Shown: positions 21,285 to 33,471 of the stretch, one piece after another
Numbering within the stretch: position 1 is the first letter of the stretch
Layout: each line of letters begins with the position of its first letter
Origin: Pochonia chlamydosporia 170
Lineage: Eukaryota > Ascomycota > Sordariomycetes > Hypocreales > Clavicipitaceae
Assembly: GCF_001653235.2 (NCBI RefSeq)
Contig: NC_035790.1
Coordinates: 8,184,001 to 8,248,000 of the forward strand
Direction: 5' to 3'
Length of the DNA stretch: 64,000 nt
Notes under the pieces: model-generated
The model's input: only the letters and a program-made list of their open reading frames with translations
Told to the model about the DNA's origin: nothing
The model's database searches: none
Program-made: the position numbers and the translations under genes

Positions 21285-21917
21285 TTATACCCGCCGATAA
21301 TTACACAACCGCATAAGTCCTAACCCAAAAAGGACGGCTAAAAGCGCACGGGATTCCACCTTCCGCAAGCCCAGAACATTTCCAATCCCGAACAGCTTCC
21401 TTGTTTGTGATGGGCTGAAGAAGAACCGTGGAACAATTGGTCGGCCCTCGTCGTATTTGTTGACTCGTTGATCAACTCTCCACATTGCGCAATTCTTCTC
21501 ATACTCCGGAGCACATAGCCCTGGGTTCGTTTGTGCAACCTCCCCGCATGCCAAGACTGGGATGGCAACTAACAACGACTTAGACAGCTCCATGGGTCCA
21601 TGGCAGTTCCAAGATTTGTCGGTTACCGATGTTGGATCTAAAGTACCAACACAAGGTTACAGCAGAAGACGGCCATTGCCGACGATAGGACTAAACCCAC
21701 AAACTAAGACAGCTTTACCTTTGTACCGCGGAGGTGCCGGAAAATAGTCATCTTGGCCACTAAATACAGCCCACTCGAGATTAAGAGTTAAGTCGTGTCG
21801 TATAATTGACATGTCCGTGGTCGAAATCACCTCGAATACCCCGTACATTCCGAGAAAACGTTGGGTAGCAGCGCGAACTGTAACTATCGGTCCAGCCAAC
21901 ATAAATCTCTCAGACAC
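21285..21917 (-). pseudogene. Possible broken gene, unrecognised family
   Basis: On the minus strand a single frame carries protein-like sequence across 210 codons, interrupted by one TAA near 21660: first MSERFMLAGPIVTVRAATQR and KGKAVLVCGFSPIVGNGR, then after the stop VGTLDPTSVTDKSWNCHGP and CAPEYEKNCAMWRVDQR. A splice-acceptor-like CTGAC..TTGCAG lies just upstream at about 21920. Family not recognised. The stop may be real decay or an intron that I cannot place. Confidence 0.25.
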
Positions 21918-22441
21918 ACCTGCAACATAGTCAGCTTCTCACCAACATGTACGACCTTCCTTTCCCCTCACCGCACTAAAGGCAAACATCCGCCTGGGCA
22001 AGTTCCACAGACCAGTCACCGGACAATGCACAACCGCAGAAGCCAATATTACAAAGTTCCTTCGAGAATCACAGCAACCGGGCTCACCTAGCGACTTGTG
22101 CGAACAGAGCAAACACAGCCTCGCTGGTTGGTGGAGGCCCGTTTCAATGATTCAGATGTTCCGCAGCGTTTCCAAATTAGGCAGTTACAAATTCAAGCTT
22201 AAACTGCGCTTTAAGCCAAGTACTATCTCTGCGGGGCGGACTGTCTTGGCGTTGACGACGCGATATGGCGTTTAGTTTAGGGGAGAGTTGATGTTGCAAT
22301 TGAGTCTTGAAATGGCAAAGTATGAAAGTAGTTAAATATGAGAGGTGAGTCCGTGCTGGCTGAATCCTCCTGGTTTTGTTTTTGCATTGTCCTCTTGGCT
22401 GTGGTTAACTTTCCCATCTTACACTGAGATTACACTGCAAG
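21918..22441. other. Upstream region of the M28 aminopeptidase
   Basis: No gene recognised; probable promoter and leader of the aminopeptidase gene starting at 22442. Confidence 0.55.
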
Positions 22442-24143
22442 ATGAAGTTGTTCTCTGCTGGTTTTATTGCCAGTTTGCTGGCCTCAGCTGCCGCAACAGA
22501 GCTTCTCACCCCGGATAAAGTGGAAGCTAAGATTCAAAAGGATCGGTAAGTTCATCACTTTGGCTTGGCTTCGTCCTGCTGTCTGGGCCAATAGCACACC
22601 AATCCCACATCCCAACCTCAACGGGGTTCTAACTCGCAATCACACAGGTTATCCAATGTGTTGTGGAATTTCAACAAAATCGCCAAAGACAATGGCGGAA
22701 ACAGGGCATTCGGCCTGCCTGGCTACAAGGCGTCCATGGACTTTGTCCTCGAAAGGCTAGTCAAGCGCTTTGGCAATAAGCTCGACACCTATGTCCAGCC
22801 GTTCACCCATCTCTTCGATCAAACGAGAAAGATTGAAGTCAAGGGCCCGGATGGAAAGGATGTATTTGTCGTCTCTCTCTTTTACAATCCTGCCACTCCC
22901 CTACCTGGAGGTATTTCCGGCGAGCTCGTCAATGTCCCCTATGAGGAAGGCCGTGGTTCCGGATGCTTTGAGGATCAATGGAAAAACATTGATGCCAAGG
23001 GAAAGATTGCACTAATGAAGCGAGGAGGCTGTACATTCGCCGACATGACCATCTTGGCAAAAGCTGCCGGGGCGAAAGCCATAATCTTCTACAACAATAC
23101 CCCCGGGCCGAAATACAACGGTGCTACACTGCAAGCCCAGAACGTCGGCAAGCTAATTCCCTCTGGGCTTATTCCTCTTGAAGACGGTGAAGCTTGGTCT
23201 AAGCGCGTTGTTGCAGGTGAGAAACTCAGTGTCACCCTGATAGTTGATTCCATCACCGAGACCCGCGAAACATGGAACATCATCTCGGAGACAAAGGCAG
23301 GCGACAAGAACAACGTAGTTATGTTGGGTGCCCATCTGGACGGCGTGCAAGCAGGCCCCGGAGTAAATGACGATGGCAGTGGTTCTGCTGCCTTGCTTGA
23401 GATTATTGAGGCACTGATTCAACATAGCGGGATCAAAAATACAGTGAGATTTGGATTTTGGGGCGCTGAAGAGGTTCTATCTCCCCCCTTTACCCTCTGC
23501 AAAAGGCGCCGACCACCATACTGACTCGATTTGTATAGAGTGGCTTGGTCGGATCATTGTACTATGGCTCCAAGCTTTCCGAGGCTGAAGCAGACAAGAT
23601 CCGCTTCTACTTCAACTATGATATGATAGGATCCATCTATCCCGAGTACACCGTTTACAGCAACAATGATGGTCACAAAGTCGGTGCAAAGCTTTTGTTT
23701 GACTATTTGTCGGCTCAAGGCAAGCCGGCTGCTTATTCGTACGTGAAAAAGAGTCCGCGGGCGTCTAATAACAGAACAACATTTGCTAATACCTGGTACA
23801 CAGTAAATTCGGCACTTCATCCGACTACGTCGCTTTTCTTAACCTGGGAATTCCGTCGTCGGGACTCTTCACTGGCGCGTCCGCCACCACTGACCCGTGC
23901 TACCACCGCAAATGTGATGACTTCACCAACATCAATTGGGATGCTTTGACTGTCAATACCAAGGCTGCGGCGAGGGCGGCTGCCACATTCGCGCTCAGCT
24001 TGGATGGCGTTCCGCCCAGGACTAAGACTACCATTAACCCGAGAAGTAGACGGGGTGTGAGGAGGGCATTTGACATCTGGGCGGACACCGCTGAGGCGGT
24101 TGAAAAGACGCACAACTGCGGTTCAGGCGATAATGTGTATTAG
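22442..24143 (+). CDS. Secreted M28 zinc aminopeptidase (aminopeptidase Y type)
   Basis: Extracellular or vacuolar metallo-aminopeptidase removing N-terminal residues from peptides. 489 residues from exons 22442-22545, 22648-23473, 23539-23738, 23804-24143. N-terminal signal peptide (MKLFSAGFIASLLASAAA). A PA domain spans about residues 135-230, with KRGGCTFADM and SGLIPLEDG. The co-catalytic zinc site shows GAHLDGVQAGPGVNDDGSG, the WGAEE glutamates, NYDMIGS, SDYVAF and the final histidine in DPCYHRKCDD. The EE/SGLVGS join across intron 2 fits the family, though its donor GTTCTA is not typical. Likely a nutritional or virulence-associated secreted peptidase, by family analogy only. Confidence 0.93.
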
Positions 24144-24670
24144 GCATAGATTGAGGAGATAAGATATATCGCTCTAAATTGTTATATATTGCGATTTGAT
24201 GTTACTCCCCGCTTTCCCTAGTGAGTAGTTAAAAGTCGAGTCGTCAATAATGTCAATGGCAAGTGTTCGCGCCTTCCTCTTGTCATCGCATCGGCCGTTC
24301 CCGTCACGCTAGCCCCTTTTGAGACTCAGGAACGAAGCGTTATTGCGCCCACCTGGACACCTGGCTACTCACGGAGCAGGTTTATTAGCGGATAGCTTCG
24401 GCACCCGGGATCTGCAGCCCGCACCGCCGCGGGGCAACCGAAGTCAGCACCGCAAAAAAGTTTGGTTGCGGTCTGGTGGTTTGAGTTTCCAAAAGCATCC
24501 CACTTTGCTTCCACCTCGTCTCATTTCAGTTTGACTTTGTCTCTCGACTCAGCGCCACCATTATCCACCCAGACCCCTTCTTCGCATCGCTTCCAGGAAC
24601 CTTTTCTTCTTCCTCATCACCAATATCCTCGCTCTGACACCCTTCACCATCCGCATCAATCGCTTCCATC
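24144..24670. other. Promoter and leader of cystathionine beta-synthase
   Basis: No ORF. The last 150 bases are strongly C/T-rich, typical of a fungal housekeeping leader. Confidence 0.6.
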
Positions 24671-26284
24671 ATGGCTGACGGAGTGCCCCACGTCGGGCGC
24701 AAGCCTGCCACTGTCCTTTCTGCCACCGAGCTGATTGGCAATTCGCCCCTCGTCCGACTCAACAAGGTGCCGCAGTCGCTGGGAGTCGAGTGCGAGGTCT
24801 ACGCAAAGACAGAGCTGTTCAATGCGGGAGGCAGTGTCAAGGACAGAATCGCTTTGCGAATGGTTGAGGAGGCCGAGAAGAGCGGCAGGATAAAGCCTGG
24901 TGATACCTTGATTGAGCCCACCAGCGGCAACACGTAGGTTTTTCCTTCGCAGTGTCTCTTTCTAAAGTGTGTCACGATACTAATGAAACACAGTGGTATC
25001 GGTCTTGCGCTTGTCGGCGCCATCAAGGGATACAAAACCATCATCACCATGCCCGAGAAAATGTCGGCCGAGAAGGTGTCCGTTCTGCGTGCCCTTGGCG
25101 CCACCATCATCCGTACGCCAACCCAGGCTGCCTGGGACGCACCCGAATCACACATTGGAGTCGCTCGCCGTTTGGAAAAGGAAATCCCCAACGCCCACAT
25201 TCTCGATCAATACGGCAATCCTGACAACCCTCTTGCTCACGAGCACGGCACCGCTGAGGAGATTTGGGAGCAGACCGGTGGCAAGATTACGGCCGTTGTT
25301 GCTGGTGCGGGCACTGGTGGCACCATTACCGGTATTGCGCGCGGTTTGAAGAAGCACAGCAAGGATATCAAGATTATTGCTGCCGATCCCCAGGGCAGCA
25401 TTCTTGCTCTGCCAGAGTCGCTCAACCAGGAACACATTAACGAGCCATACAAGGTTGAGGGCATTGGATACGACTTCATCCCCGACGTCTTGGAGCGCGA
25501 AATTGTCGACAAGTGGTACAAGACAGATGATGACGAGTCATTTGTTCTCGCTAGACGCCTGATTGCCGAAGAGGGCCTTCTCGTTGGTGGCTCTTCGGGA
25601 TCGGCCATGGCTGCCATGCTCAAGGCCGTCAAGGATTTCGGCTTCAAGAAGGGCGATGTTGTTGTTGTCGTTTTGCCCGACAGCATCCGCAGCTACCTGT
25701 CCAAGTTTGCCGACGACGACTGGCTCGCTGCCAACGGTCTCCTGTCCGCTGGCAGCGCGGAAGTTGCTCTCGCCAAAAAGGCAACTGGCGGTGATGCTGC
25801 CGATCCCTATGCCGGCGCCACCATTGCCTCTCTCCGTCTCAAGCCCGTCACGTCGGTTGCCGACACTGCCTCCTGCTCCGAAGCCATTGAGACCATGCGC
25901 GACAAGGGCTTCGACCAGCTCCCCGTGCTGTCTGCCTCATCCAAGCTCGTCGGTCTCGTCACCCTCGGCAACTTGCTGTCGTACATTTCCCGCGGTCGTG
26001 CCACACCCCAGAGTCCCGTCAAGGACGTCATGTTCAACTTCAGCCGCCTCGACGAGATTGTCACCGACCCCCGACAGAGCGCTTCTGTCGCCAAGTCCAA
26101 TGATCCCAAGAGAAAGTTTGTCGAAATTACCCTCGACACACCCCTGTCCACGCTCAGCAAGTTTTTTGAGTGGAACAGCGCGGCCGTTGTCACCGAACGC
26201 AGTGCCGAGAAGGGATCCTTGTCCAAGCCTATTGCGGTTGTGACAAAGGTTGACCTGTTGACTTGGATGGTGAATAAGAAATAG
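24671..26284 (+). CDS. CYS4: Cystathionine beta-synthase
   Basis: Condenses homocysteine with serine to cystathionine in transsulfuration; cytosolic PLP enzyme. Exons 24671-24933 and 24994-26284, 517 residues, close to the yeast enzyme. The PLP lysine is K57 in [14 protein letters not shown] (spanning the intron) and GTGGTITG hold the cofactor. The C-terminus carries a pair of CBS domains ([39 protein letters not shown]; end [16 protein letters not shown]), the regulatory region. No N-terminal haem-binding extension, as expected in fungi. The intron uses GTAGGT and CAG. Convergent with the SRP receptor gene 320 bp downstream. Confidence 0.97.
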
Positions 26285-26606
26285 ATACGGGCATGGTCAT
26301 GAATTTGGGGTTTTCATTTAAAGGGGCATGATGTGGCGTTTTTATACTTAGATGGGTTTATCAGATAATCAACTGGGCAAGGGTAGTAGACTCAACATCT
26401 ACACAGATGGTTTGCATAGATGAATTGACAATTTACATACATGTCTCTGGTACGCAACTAAACTGATGGATATGTACACATGCGACTCAGCGTGAAATTG
26501 GGTGACAATAAGCTTGTAACACTTTGATACAGTACAGTGGCCATGGCTAGTACGACATGATATTTATTTATTATATTCTACATTACAATTTACCACAGCC
26601 ATTCGC
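26285..26606. other. Convergent 3' region
   Basis: Shared 3' flank of cystathionine beta-synthase (+) and SRP receptor beta (-). AT-rich, no ORF; presumably holds both polyadenylation regions. Confidence 0.6.
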
Positions 26607-27464
26607 TTATATCCGCTGCGCCATCCACCACCACCACTTATCAACGTCTGCCTCTTCCGTCGTCACACTCCCCGGCACAACCTCTACGTCGATATCAAAC
26701 TCGCCCATCTGCTGGAAAGAAAACTTTTCCGATCCATACTCTCCCAGCCACGAGTCCTGCTCCTCCGATCCAATCTCGTCGACGCCGACGCCCGAATCCA
26801 ATAGGCCCTTGCTTCTGGATGCGCGAATCCTCGATAGCTCATTCTCCAACTGGCTCTTAACCAAGTTGGCTGGCAGGGCGGTAAACAGATCCATCTTATT
26901 CGCGGCAATCAAGACCGGAATAGCGGCCTTATTCTTCCCCTTGTCACTGGCCTTCTTCTGCAGATACAGCAGCACATCGTACAAGTACGCAGCGGTAGGC
27001 GCAAGAGTCTCCTGCTCCCCCAGCGCAGCAGCATCCACCATGAACACCACGGCTTTTACTTTCTCCGCGCTCTCCAATTTCCCCATCGCCACGTTGCGCA
27101 GCTTGCCGTGTCCAGGGGTGTCGATGAGCAGAAACTTGGTGTAGGTGCCTGATGAGTCGTCGTGGTTTCTGAAGGAGCCCTTGGTGTTGGCGTCGGTGGT
27201 GGCGTTCAATTCGACGGACTGTGCTCGCTGGGTGGTGTGCGTGTCGGCGGGTTTGGTGCCGCGCTCGAGGAGCGTGAGGAGAGAGGTTTTGCCGGCGTTT
27301 TCGGGGCCGAGGAGGAGTACGGTCGGAGCGATGGTGTATGTTGCTGATGAGGCGAGGATGAAGTGTAGGAGGATGGGGCCGCCGATCATGACGAGCAGGC
27401 CGAGGAGGATGACGGGGATGGAGGGCGTGAGGAGGGCCTCGATGATTTCTGTCATGGTTGCCAT
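26607..27464 (-). CDS. SRP102: Signal recognition particle receptor subunit beta
   Basis: Small GTPase anchored in the ER membrane that docks the SRP receptor alpha subunit during cotranslational targeting. Single exon, 285 residues. One N-terminal transmembrane span at about 14-38 (PSIPVILLGLLVMIGGPILL). GTPase motifs: G1 GPENAGKTS (53-61), G3 DTPGHGK (115-121) and G4 NKMD (189-192). The length and single TM plus Ras-like domain fit the family. Divergently transcribed from the AKR1-like gene. Confidence 0.95.
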   Translation of the reverse strand: MATMTEIIEALLTPSIPVILLGLLVMIGGPILLHFILASSATYTIAPTVLLLGPENAGKTSLLTLLERGTKPADTHTTQRAQSVELNATTDANTKGSFRNHDDSSGTYTKFLLIDTPGHGKLRNVAMGKLESAEKVKAVVFMVDAAALGEQETLAPTAAYLYDVLLYLQKKASDKGKNKAAIPVLIAANKMDLFTALPANLVKSQLENELSRIRASRSKGLLDSGVGVDEIGSEEQDSWLGEYGSEKFSFQQMGEFDIDVEVVPGSVTTEEADVDKWWWWMAQRI

Positions 27465-28534
27465 TGTGGTGATGTGAGGAGGTGGGAGTGGGATGAAGGT
27501 TGGTGAGCGAGCAGGATGCTCGTAGTTATAGATGCGGGTAGGCTGGGGAGGTGGGTATGCGCCGCATGTGCTGTCGGATGTGTTGTGTTGTGTTGTGTGG
27601 TGGTTTGATGGTTCGAGATGTGGTTATCGAACCATGCGGGAGTAGTGTTCCGAAGAGATGTGAGCTGGCAAGTTGACGCCACAGGTTGATGTCAAGTCCT
27701 GGTGTCTACCAGCCACAGTGCCACAGTGCCACAGCCAGGTGTACAGGCTCAATTGCTTGGCGTCGAACTCACAGCGGCTGGATCCTGCGCTTTGGTCCCT
27801 GACAGCCACATTGGACGACTGGAGCCGCTAGAGAAGGAAGGAACATTGAAGGCTGGTCGTGTCATTGCCGAGTGGGTCCATGTCAAGTCACTTTGGAAAG
27901 GAGACAAAGAAAGGGTCACGGAAGAACTGGACGATACAATCAGGGCTTTATTTCATTGAAAAGAAAGGAAAATAAATTCTGTGTAGAGTATCACCGTTCA
28001 ATATTCGCTTGCCCCGTCACTTCTCCCGTGCCGATTATCCAGCCGTGGCCCCTGCGTTGCATTGGCTCAGCCTCGCTCAGCCCTGAAAATCGGCCTCTGT
28101 TTGGCCCAAAGCTCCGCCGCTGGCTCATCTCATCCCCGTCGAGAATAATTTAACCACGACACCTCGGATAGGATTCCACTGCAGTCCTTGTCGTTATGCA
28201 GTTATCTTTTCTGTGTACCATTGTATCTCCTTGATGAGATGATTTTTATTTTTCATGCCCTACTTTTAAACCTTTAACTTTTCTGTAGCTCCGTCGCGCC
28301 CCACGAGCATCAACACCAGACCAGACCAGACGAGACCAAGCTTTCGCTTTTGTCAGCCACGATCCCCCAGCGCCGTCTCCGTGGTACCAAACCGGACAAG
28401 ACTTCAACACCAAATCCCCGAGGCGCATTCCCCAACCCTCTTCACCTCAACCTCGACCTCCTGTGTCGCGGACCTCGGGGCCCCCCTTTTGATCAGGACG
28501 CTGCCTCAACTCAACTTGCCATTACCATCGTTAC
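27465..28534. other. Divergent promoter region, SRP102/AKR1
   Basis: 1070 bp between two divergent genes. A forward frame 27702-27959 starts at GTG and has no domain; not accepted. GT-rich and C/T-rich tracts near both gene starts. No other structure noticed. Confidence 0.55.
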
Positions 28535-30978
28535 ATGACGAGTCCTGCCAAACCAAGCAGCAAGTCCGCGAGTGCCGGTGCGCCCCCGATCCAGCTCAAG
28601 CTTGCCTCCAAGTCTGCCGTTGCCGCCCCCAAGCTCAACAACGAGATGGAGATGGGCAGCCTTGCCGCTGATGGTCAGGGTGGTGCTGACGGTGCTGCTG
28701 CTGCCGCCGTCAGCCCGGAGAATGATATCATGCAGCTTGCGCGGATAGGCGACATTGCAGCCATGGAGAAGTTGTTTGAGTCGGGCGACTTCGATGCCAC
28801 GTATAGCGACGACGAGGGCATCACGCCTCTTCACGTAAGTCCCCATTCCATGGACAATAAAACCATTCCCAGCCCGAATTGCCATGGCAAGACACCTCGT
28901 GCTGACAATCCCAGTGGGCGGCCATCAACAACCAGTATGCCATGTGCAAGTTCCTCATCGAACACGGCGCCGAAATCAACCACAAGGGCGGCGAGTCTGT
29001 CGCCACGCCTCTCCAATGGGCAGCTCAACGATGTCATTACTATACCGTCAATCTACTCCTTCAACATGGCGCCGACCCTCTCATCACCGACGCCCAGGGC
29101 TACAACACACTTCACATTTCCACTTTTAACGGAAACGTCTTGTTGATTGTGCTGCTTCTGCACCAAGGAATCCCCGTCGACGTTCTCGATAGCTTTGGGC
29201 ACACTTCGCTCATGTGGGCAGCCTACAAAGGCTTCCCTTCGTGCGTCGATGTCTTCCTGCGCTGGGGTGCGAGCGTCCACGCAACCGACGAGCAAGGATT
29301 CACGGCCCTGCATTGGGCTCTGGTCAAGGGCAACCCGGGATGTATCCAGAAACTTATCGAGTACGGAGCCGACCGGTTCGCAAAGACTGACAGCGGCAAG
29401 ACGCCTGCCTTGACGGCTACCGAACTGAATACACAACCTGCATGGCATCGAGCCTTGAGGGAATGCGGTTACGACCGAGATGGCAACCCGGTGACTCCTC
29501 CTTGGCCCGGCGCCAACTACTTTCTGAAAGACAAGAGGGCATTCACATCCAAGTTTCTCTTCTTTTGGCCGTGGGTCATGATTTGGGGTGTGTTGATGGT
29601 CCTTTCTTATGCGCCGGTATTTTTGGGTGTGCCGTTGGCCGCCGGTGTTGTATATTGTGTGCATTGGTGCGCTACACAAGTCTTGGAGTACGCTCCTCCT
29701 GATATGCGGCACTTTCACAAGACTGTGAGTAGTCTTCCCTCTTTTTGTTCTCCCTCTTTTATAAACTAACGGTCGTAGCCCTGGATGGCTGGCATCTTTG
29801 CTGGTTCCCTCTTTCTTGTCGGGGTCAACTGGGTCAGCACTGTTCTGTGGAGCACCATTCGAGGCGACAGCTCGCACATCATTTTGAATCTTGTCTTTGG
29901 CGTGCTTTTCGGTTTGACGACGTTCTTCTACTCAGCGAGCATGCGATACGATCCTGGATTTGTGCCAAAATTAAATGGCATTGCGGAGCAGAGAGCCGTC
30001 ATTGATGAGCTCTTGGCTAGCTGGAAATACGACGAGACTAATTTCTGTGTTACTTGCATGATTCGTACGCCGCTTCGAAGCAAACACTGCAGACGCTGCC
30101 AGCGCTGTGTTGCAAAGCATGATCAGTACGTACAACTGACTCTTTTTGTGTTGACTGACTTTGAGACTGACAAAATTATAGCCACTGCCCTTGGGTCTAC
30201 AACTGTGTTGGCATCAACAACCATAGACACTTTTTCTTGTATCTTGCGAATCTTACTTTTGGTATTCTTGCCTACGACTGGTTGGTGTATTATTGTGAGT
30301 TGTTACCTACTATAACTTGGATGCGAGTGTGTGAATCTGACCAATGTAGACTTTGGTGCCGTCTCTAAGAATGCACCCGACACGTGCAACGTGTTTGGGG
30401 CTAGCCTCTGCAGACTCATCAATTCAGACGCATACACCTTGTTTCTGGCCGTCTGGGTCAGTCTTCAGCTCATCTGGGTGACTATGCTCGTCTTCACCCA
30501 ACTCGTCCAGGTCTCCCGGGCCATGACCACATTCGAAAACATGACGGGCATTCACACCCGGGAAGCCGCCACGGCACTCACATCAACAGGAACACCACTT
30601 GATCCCTCCCTCGCGGCAGCTGCAGCATCCACCTCGCCCCACGGCGGCCACGGACATGGACACAAGACCGGCATGCTCAAGCAATGGAGCCGCATTCTCG
30701 GAGTCGACCCTTTCATCGAGACCATTACCGGCCGTGGTGCGGCTACTGGTAACAACAGACGCAAGAAGAAGAACCCCTATAGCCGAGGCTGCGTCTCCAA
30801 CTGCAAGGACTTTTGGTGCGATCCCGCCCCCGTCTTTGGTCAACGGGAAAACGGCACGGCCGTCCTTGGTGGTGGCAAGGTGGACTACACTGCCATGTAT
30901 GAGAGCCCGACATTAATGCGTCTGACGGGTATGAGAACACGCGGTGGATATGAATCCGTAGAAACGGAGGAAGTGTAG
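28535..30978 (+). CDS. AKR1: Ankyrin-repeat DHHC palmitoyltransferase
   Basis: S-acyltransferase that adds palmitate to cysteines of membrane-associated proteins; Golgi/endosome multi-span enzyme. Exons 28535-28834, 28915-29724, 29779-30125, 30182-30294, 30350-30978; 732 residues. About six ankyrin repeats at 75-290 ([54 protein letters not shown]). Then two TM spans ([20 protein letters not shown] region and the next), and the [36 protein letters not shown], with the DHHC motif at 485-488 split by intron 3. Two further TM spans and a Gly/His-rich tail. The family consensus DHHC rather than yeast DHYC is retained. Confidence 0.96.
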
Positions 30979-31440
30979 ATACCAAGTCCGGGGAGTCTTG
31001 TTCCATGCACGGTTTAGGCGCACGGTAGATATTCTGTTTGCATTGAGGCTGTTGTGCATCTTTTGTGGGTACGGGGATGACAGGACTGTTTGGCTCTGGC
31101 TCCGGCTGTGGGTTTTGGATGTTTTCACGAGGTGTAAACTATGATTTATGATGGCCTCAAGAGGGTGTAATAGAGTATGTATATGACGTTGGGTTTATCA
31201 GTGCGGTGTGACGGCTGCTCAACATCAACAGCAAGCTTCACAGCACTGCAATGTGTCAGGGGTTCAATGAATATAGGATATTCCAAGTATCGTCTCAAGT
31301 ATACTGGCAAGTGAAGAGAGCCTATGCTCAAGTGTCCATTGCAATCTGAGCTCAGGGCGACATTCAACAATAATGGATCTACGTCAGATAATTACAGAGC
31401 CATTTTCCCAGGAGTGGGGGAAGAAACTCGGCTTGATGGG
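30979..31440. other. Downstream region, no gene
   Basis: 3' flank of AKR1 up to the tRNA promoter; no ORF supportable. Confidence 0.6.
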
Positions 31441-31449
31441 TATATAAAG
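31441..31449 (+). promoter_or_regulatory. TATA-like box upstream of tRNA gene
   Basis: TATATAAAG lies about 31 bases before the mature tRNA 5' end. Fungal tRNA genes often carry an upstream TATA element; the same nine bases precede the other tRNA of the window. Confidence 0.5.
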
Positions 31450-31471
31450 TTATTTAGTACTATGTCCTAAT

Positions 31472-31570
31472 GGCTGGGTAGCTCAATGGTAGAGCGTCTG
31501 GCTACAACAAAAGTATAATTATAGTATTCTTAGTAGTCAGAAGATGCGGGTTCGATTCCTGTCCCGGTCA
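31472..31570 (+). tRNA. Intron-containing tRNA, anticodon reads ACA (isotype uncertain)
   Basis: Cloverleaf by hand: acceptor GGCTGGG pairs with CCCGGTC (two G-U pairs), D stem GCTC/GAGC, anticodon stem TCTGG/TCAGA, T stem GCGGG/CCTGT with loop TTCGATT, discriminator A. The anticodon arm contains 28 extra bases, placed as an intron at about 31508-31535 after position 37. The canonical anticodon is then ACA, which would read the Cys codon UGU. Functional tRNA-Cys uses GCA, so this may be a mutated copy (TG to TA) or the intron boundary may be off. A T-run terminator follows at 31578-31583. Confidence 0.7.
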
Positions 31571-32316
31571 TTTCCAATTTTTTGGTAGTAGGTTTGCATG
31601 TGTTATGTTTCGTTGACATGTGCGTGTGTGGTTGTGGTTGTGGTGACGTTGTCGTGAGTGCCGTCATGATGTAAACAAGTTACCGCAGCGGCCCGACCTG
31701 CGACGATTATCTAAATTTAGTAATCTATATGTTCAAACAGACCAAGTTAATGACTCAACGTGCTGCAATGATCCAGGCTTGATGAGAGATAAGTAAGTGG
31801 TACTTTTGACACCATGTATGTCACTTAACCACACCGACCGGAACTAATGGAACCAGCTTCCCCAAACATCAGCCGAGATATCTCAGCATGAATATTCACA
31901 ACACGCAATGTCGCCTTGCGTCCATGAAAACGGCAGCTCAAAGCGTGCCTGCCCCATTTGGCGTAGCGTGTGTCATTGTTGATGATCTCGTTCGGATCAC
32001 GGCATTTGTCTTGGCATATCGCGATAACATCTGCGCCCATCATCACGGTTTTCATGAGCACATTTTCATTAACTACCTAAATTAGCTGAATTTAAAGTTA
32101 TAGAGGCGTCTTTAAGAGTTTTCCAGTTTACAGACATATTTTTTGAGTTGCGTATTTCGAGGGTAGAAACTAGTTGGCGCTGATCCAAGCTCAATTGAGA
32201 AGGTCGAGTCTGATGTAACTCCAAACCACGACCTGATACCCATTGCCTATAAAGTCATGCGTTTGGACAGCGTTTTTATCAGCTAGATCTGTTGTCACTA
32301 CCATCTTCAAGTCATC
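31571..32316. other. Intergenic upstream of aspartic protease
   Basis: No gene recognised. A frame at 31888-32085 has no features. A possible TATA-like CCTATAAAGT lies near 32247, about 70 bp before the protease start. Confidence 0.5.
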
Positions 32317-33471
32317 ATGGCTCTTAAACTTCTCTTCTTGGCGGCGGCGCACCTCGTGCATGCAGACTCCTCTCATGCACTCTTTTACAGAAATGTCAAT
32401 GCGGAAACAGCTCGTGGAATAGCTTCTCTAAAGGGTTATGACGCGCTCGGTGATAATAGCCCCGTTTTTAACGAGCAGGTAAGTTTCCCATCGTAACGAG
32501 AGGGCCTTCTAACGATAATAGGGCTTCTGGTTCTCCCACTTCACCGTCGGAGCGAGACCCGACCTCCAAATCTTGATTGACACTGGCTCCTCAGATGCCA
32601 TTCTTAACCCGGGCGTGTACAAGCCTTCCCCGGGCTCAGTTAATGCGAATAGACCGTTTCGTATCTCCTACTCAACCACCAATCCTGACGGATCGGGAAC
32701 TCTAACTGTAAATACCTCCAAAACTCCCCATGAAACTCTGTCTCATCAGCCCAGGCATCCGGCAACGTCTACCAAGATGTAATCACCCAACTCTCCGCCA
32801 ATCTCACCGTCAAGCGACAAACGCTCGGTGACATCAAAAACCCAACCTCGCCACCAACCTTCCCGCATGACGGCCTCATCGGATACGCAGGCCAGGACGG
32901 CAGCGCTCTCCGCGGATCACCCTTCATCCAGTCCCTCTGCGACCAGGGCACCCTCTCCTCATGCCGCTTCGGCCTAGCCCTCAAGACCGATAAAACTGGC
33001 TCTATATACTACGGCACCGTCCCAACAGACACATTTTCCGGACCGCTGACCAACGTCGAAATCCAGGGACAGTGGACAGTAGAAGGCGACATCACTGTAA
33101 ATGGCAAGACAGTCCAGTCAGGCGAAAACATCATGACCGATTCAGGAACGACCGTTATCTTTGGTCCAACCAGTCAAGTTACAAACTTGTTCAAAAAGGC
33201 TGGTATTCAGGCGGTGCGCACGCAGAACGGCATAACGGGGTATTATAAGTGCAGTGCCCCGCCGGTGATTGGACTTTCGCTCGGGGGAAAGAACTTTAAC
33301 ATTCTGCCTGAAGCGTTGGCGTTTGCTAAGAATGGCGATAACTGTACGGCGAGTGTGCATGGGTCGAATGCGTTTGGGGGTGCTTGGCTGGTTGGGCAGG
33401 CGTTTTTTCAGGGGCGGTATATTGATCATAATGTGGGGGAGGGGACGATGGGGTTTGCGGATTTGAAGTAG
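32317..33471 (+). CDS. Secreted pepsin-like aspartic protease
   Basis: Extracellular A1-family aspartic endopeptidase. Exons 32317-32478, 32522-32707, 32755-33471 (very short introns of 43 and 47 nt), 354 residues. Signal peptide MALKLLFLAAAHLVHA. Catalytic aspartates D74 in LIDTGSSDAI and D245 in MTDSGTTVIF. Other family blocks: GLIGYAGQ where the flap-following region lies, SIYYGTVP, and the C-terminal WLVGQAFFQGRYIDHN. A short propeptide-like segment follows the signal peptide. Intron 2 was placed to keep TLTASGNVYQDV in frame. A candidate secreted enzyme with the NlpC/P60 gene 800 bp downstream. Confidence 0.92.

Noticed and set aside
27702..27959. 86-codon forward frame in the SRP102/AKR1 promoter
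   Set aside because: Starts at GTG, no domain, lies in a divergent promoter.
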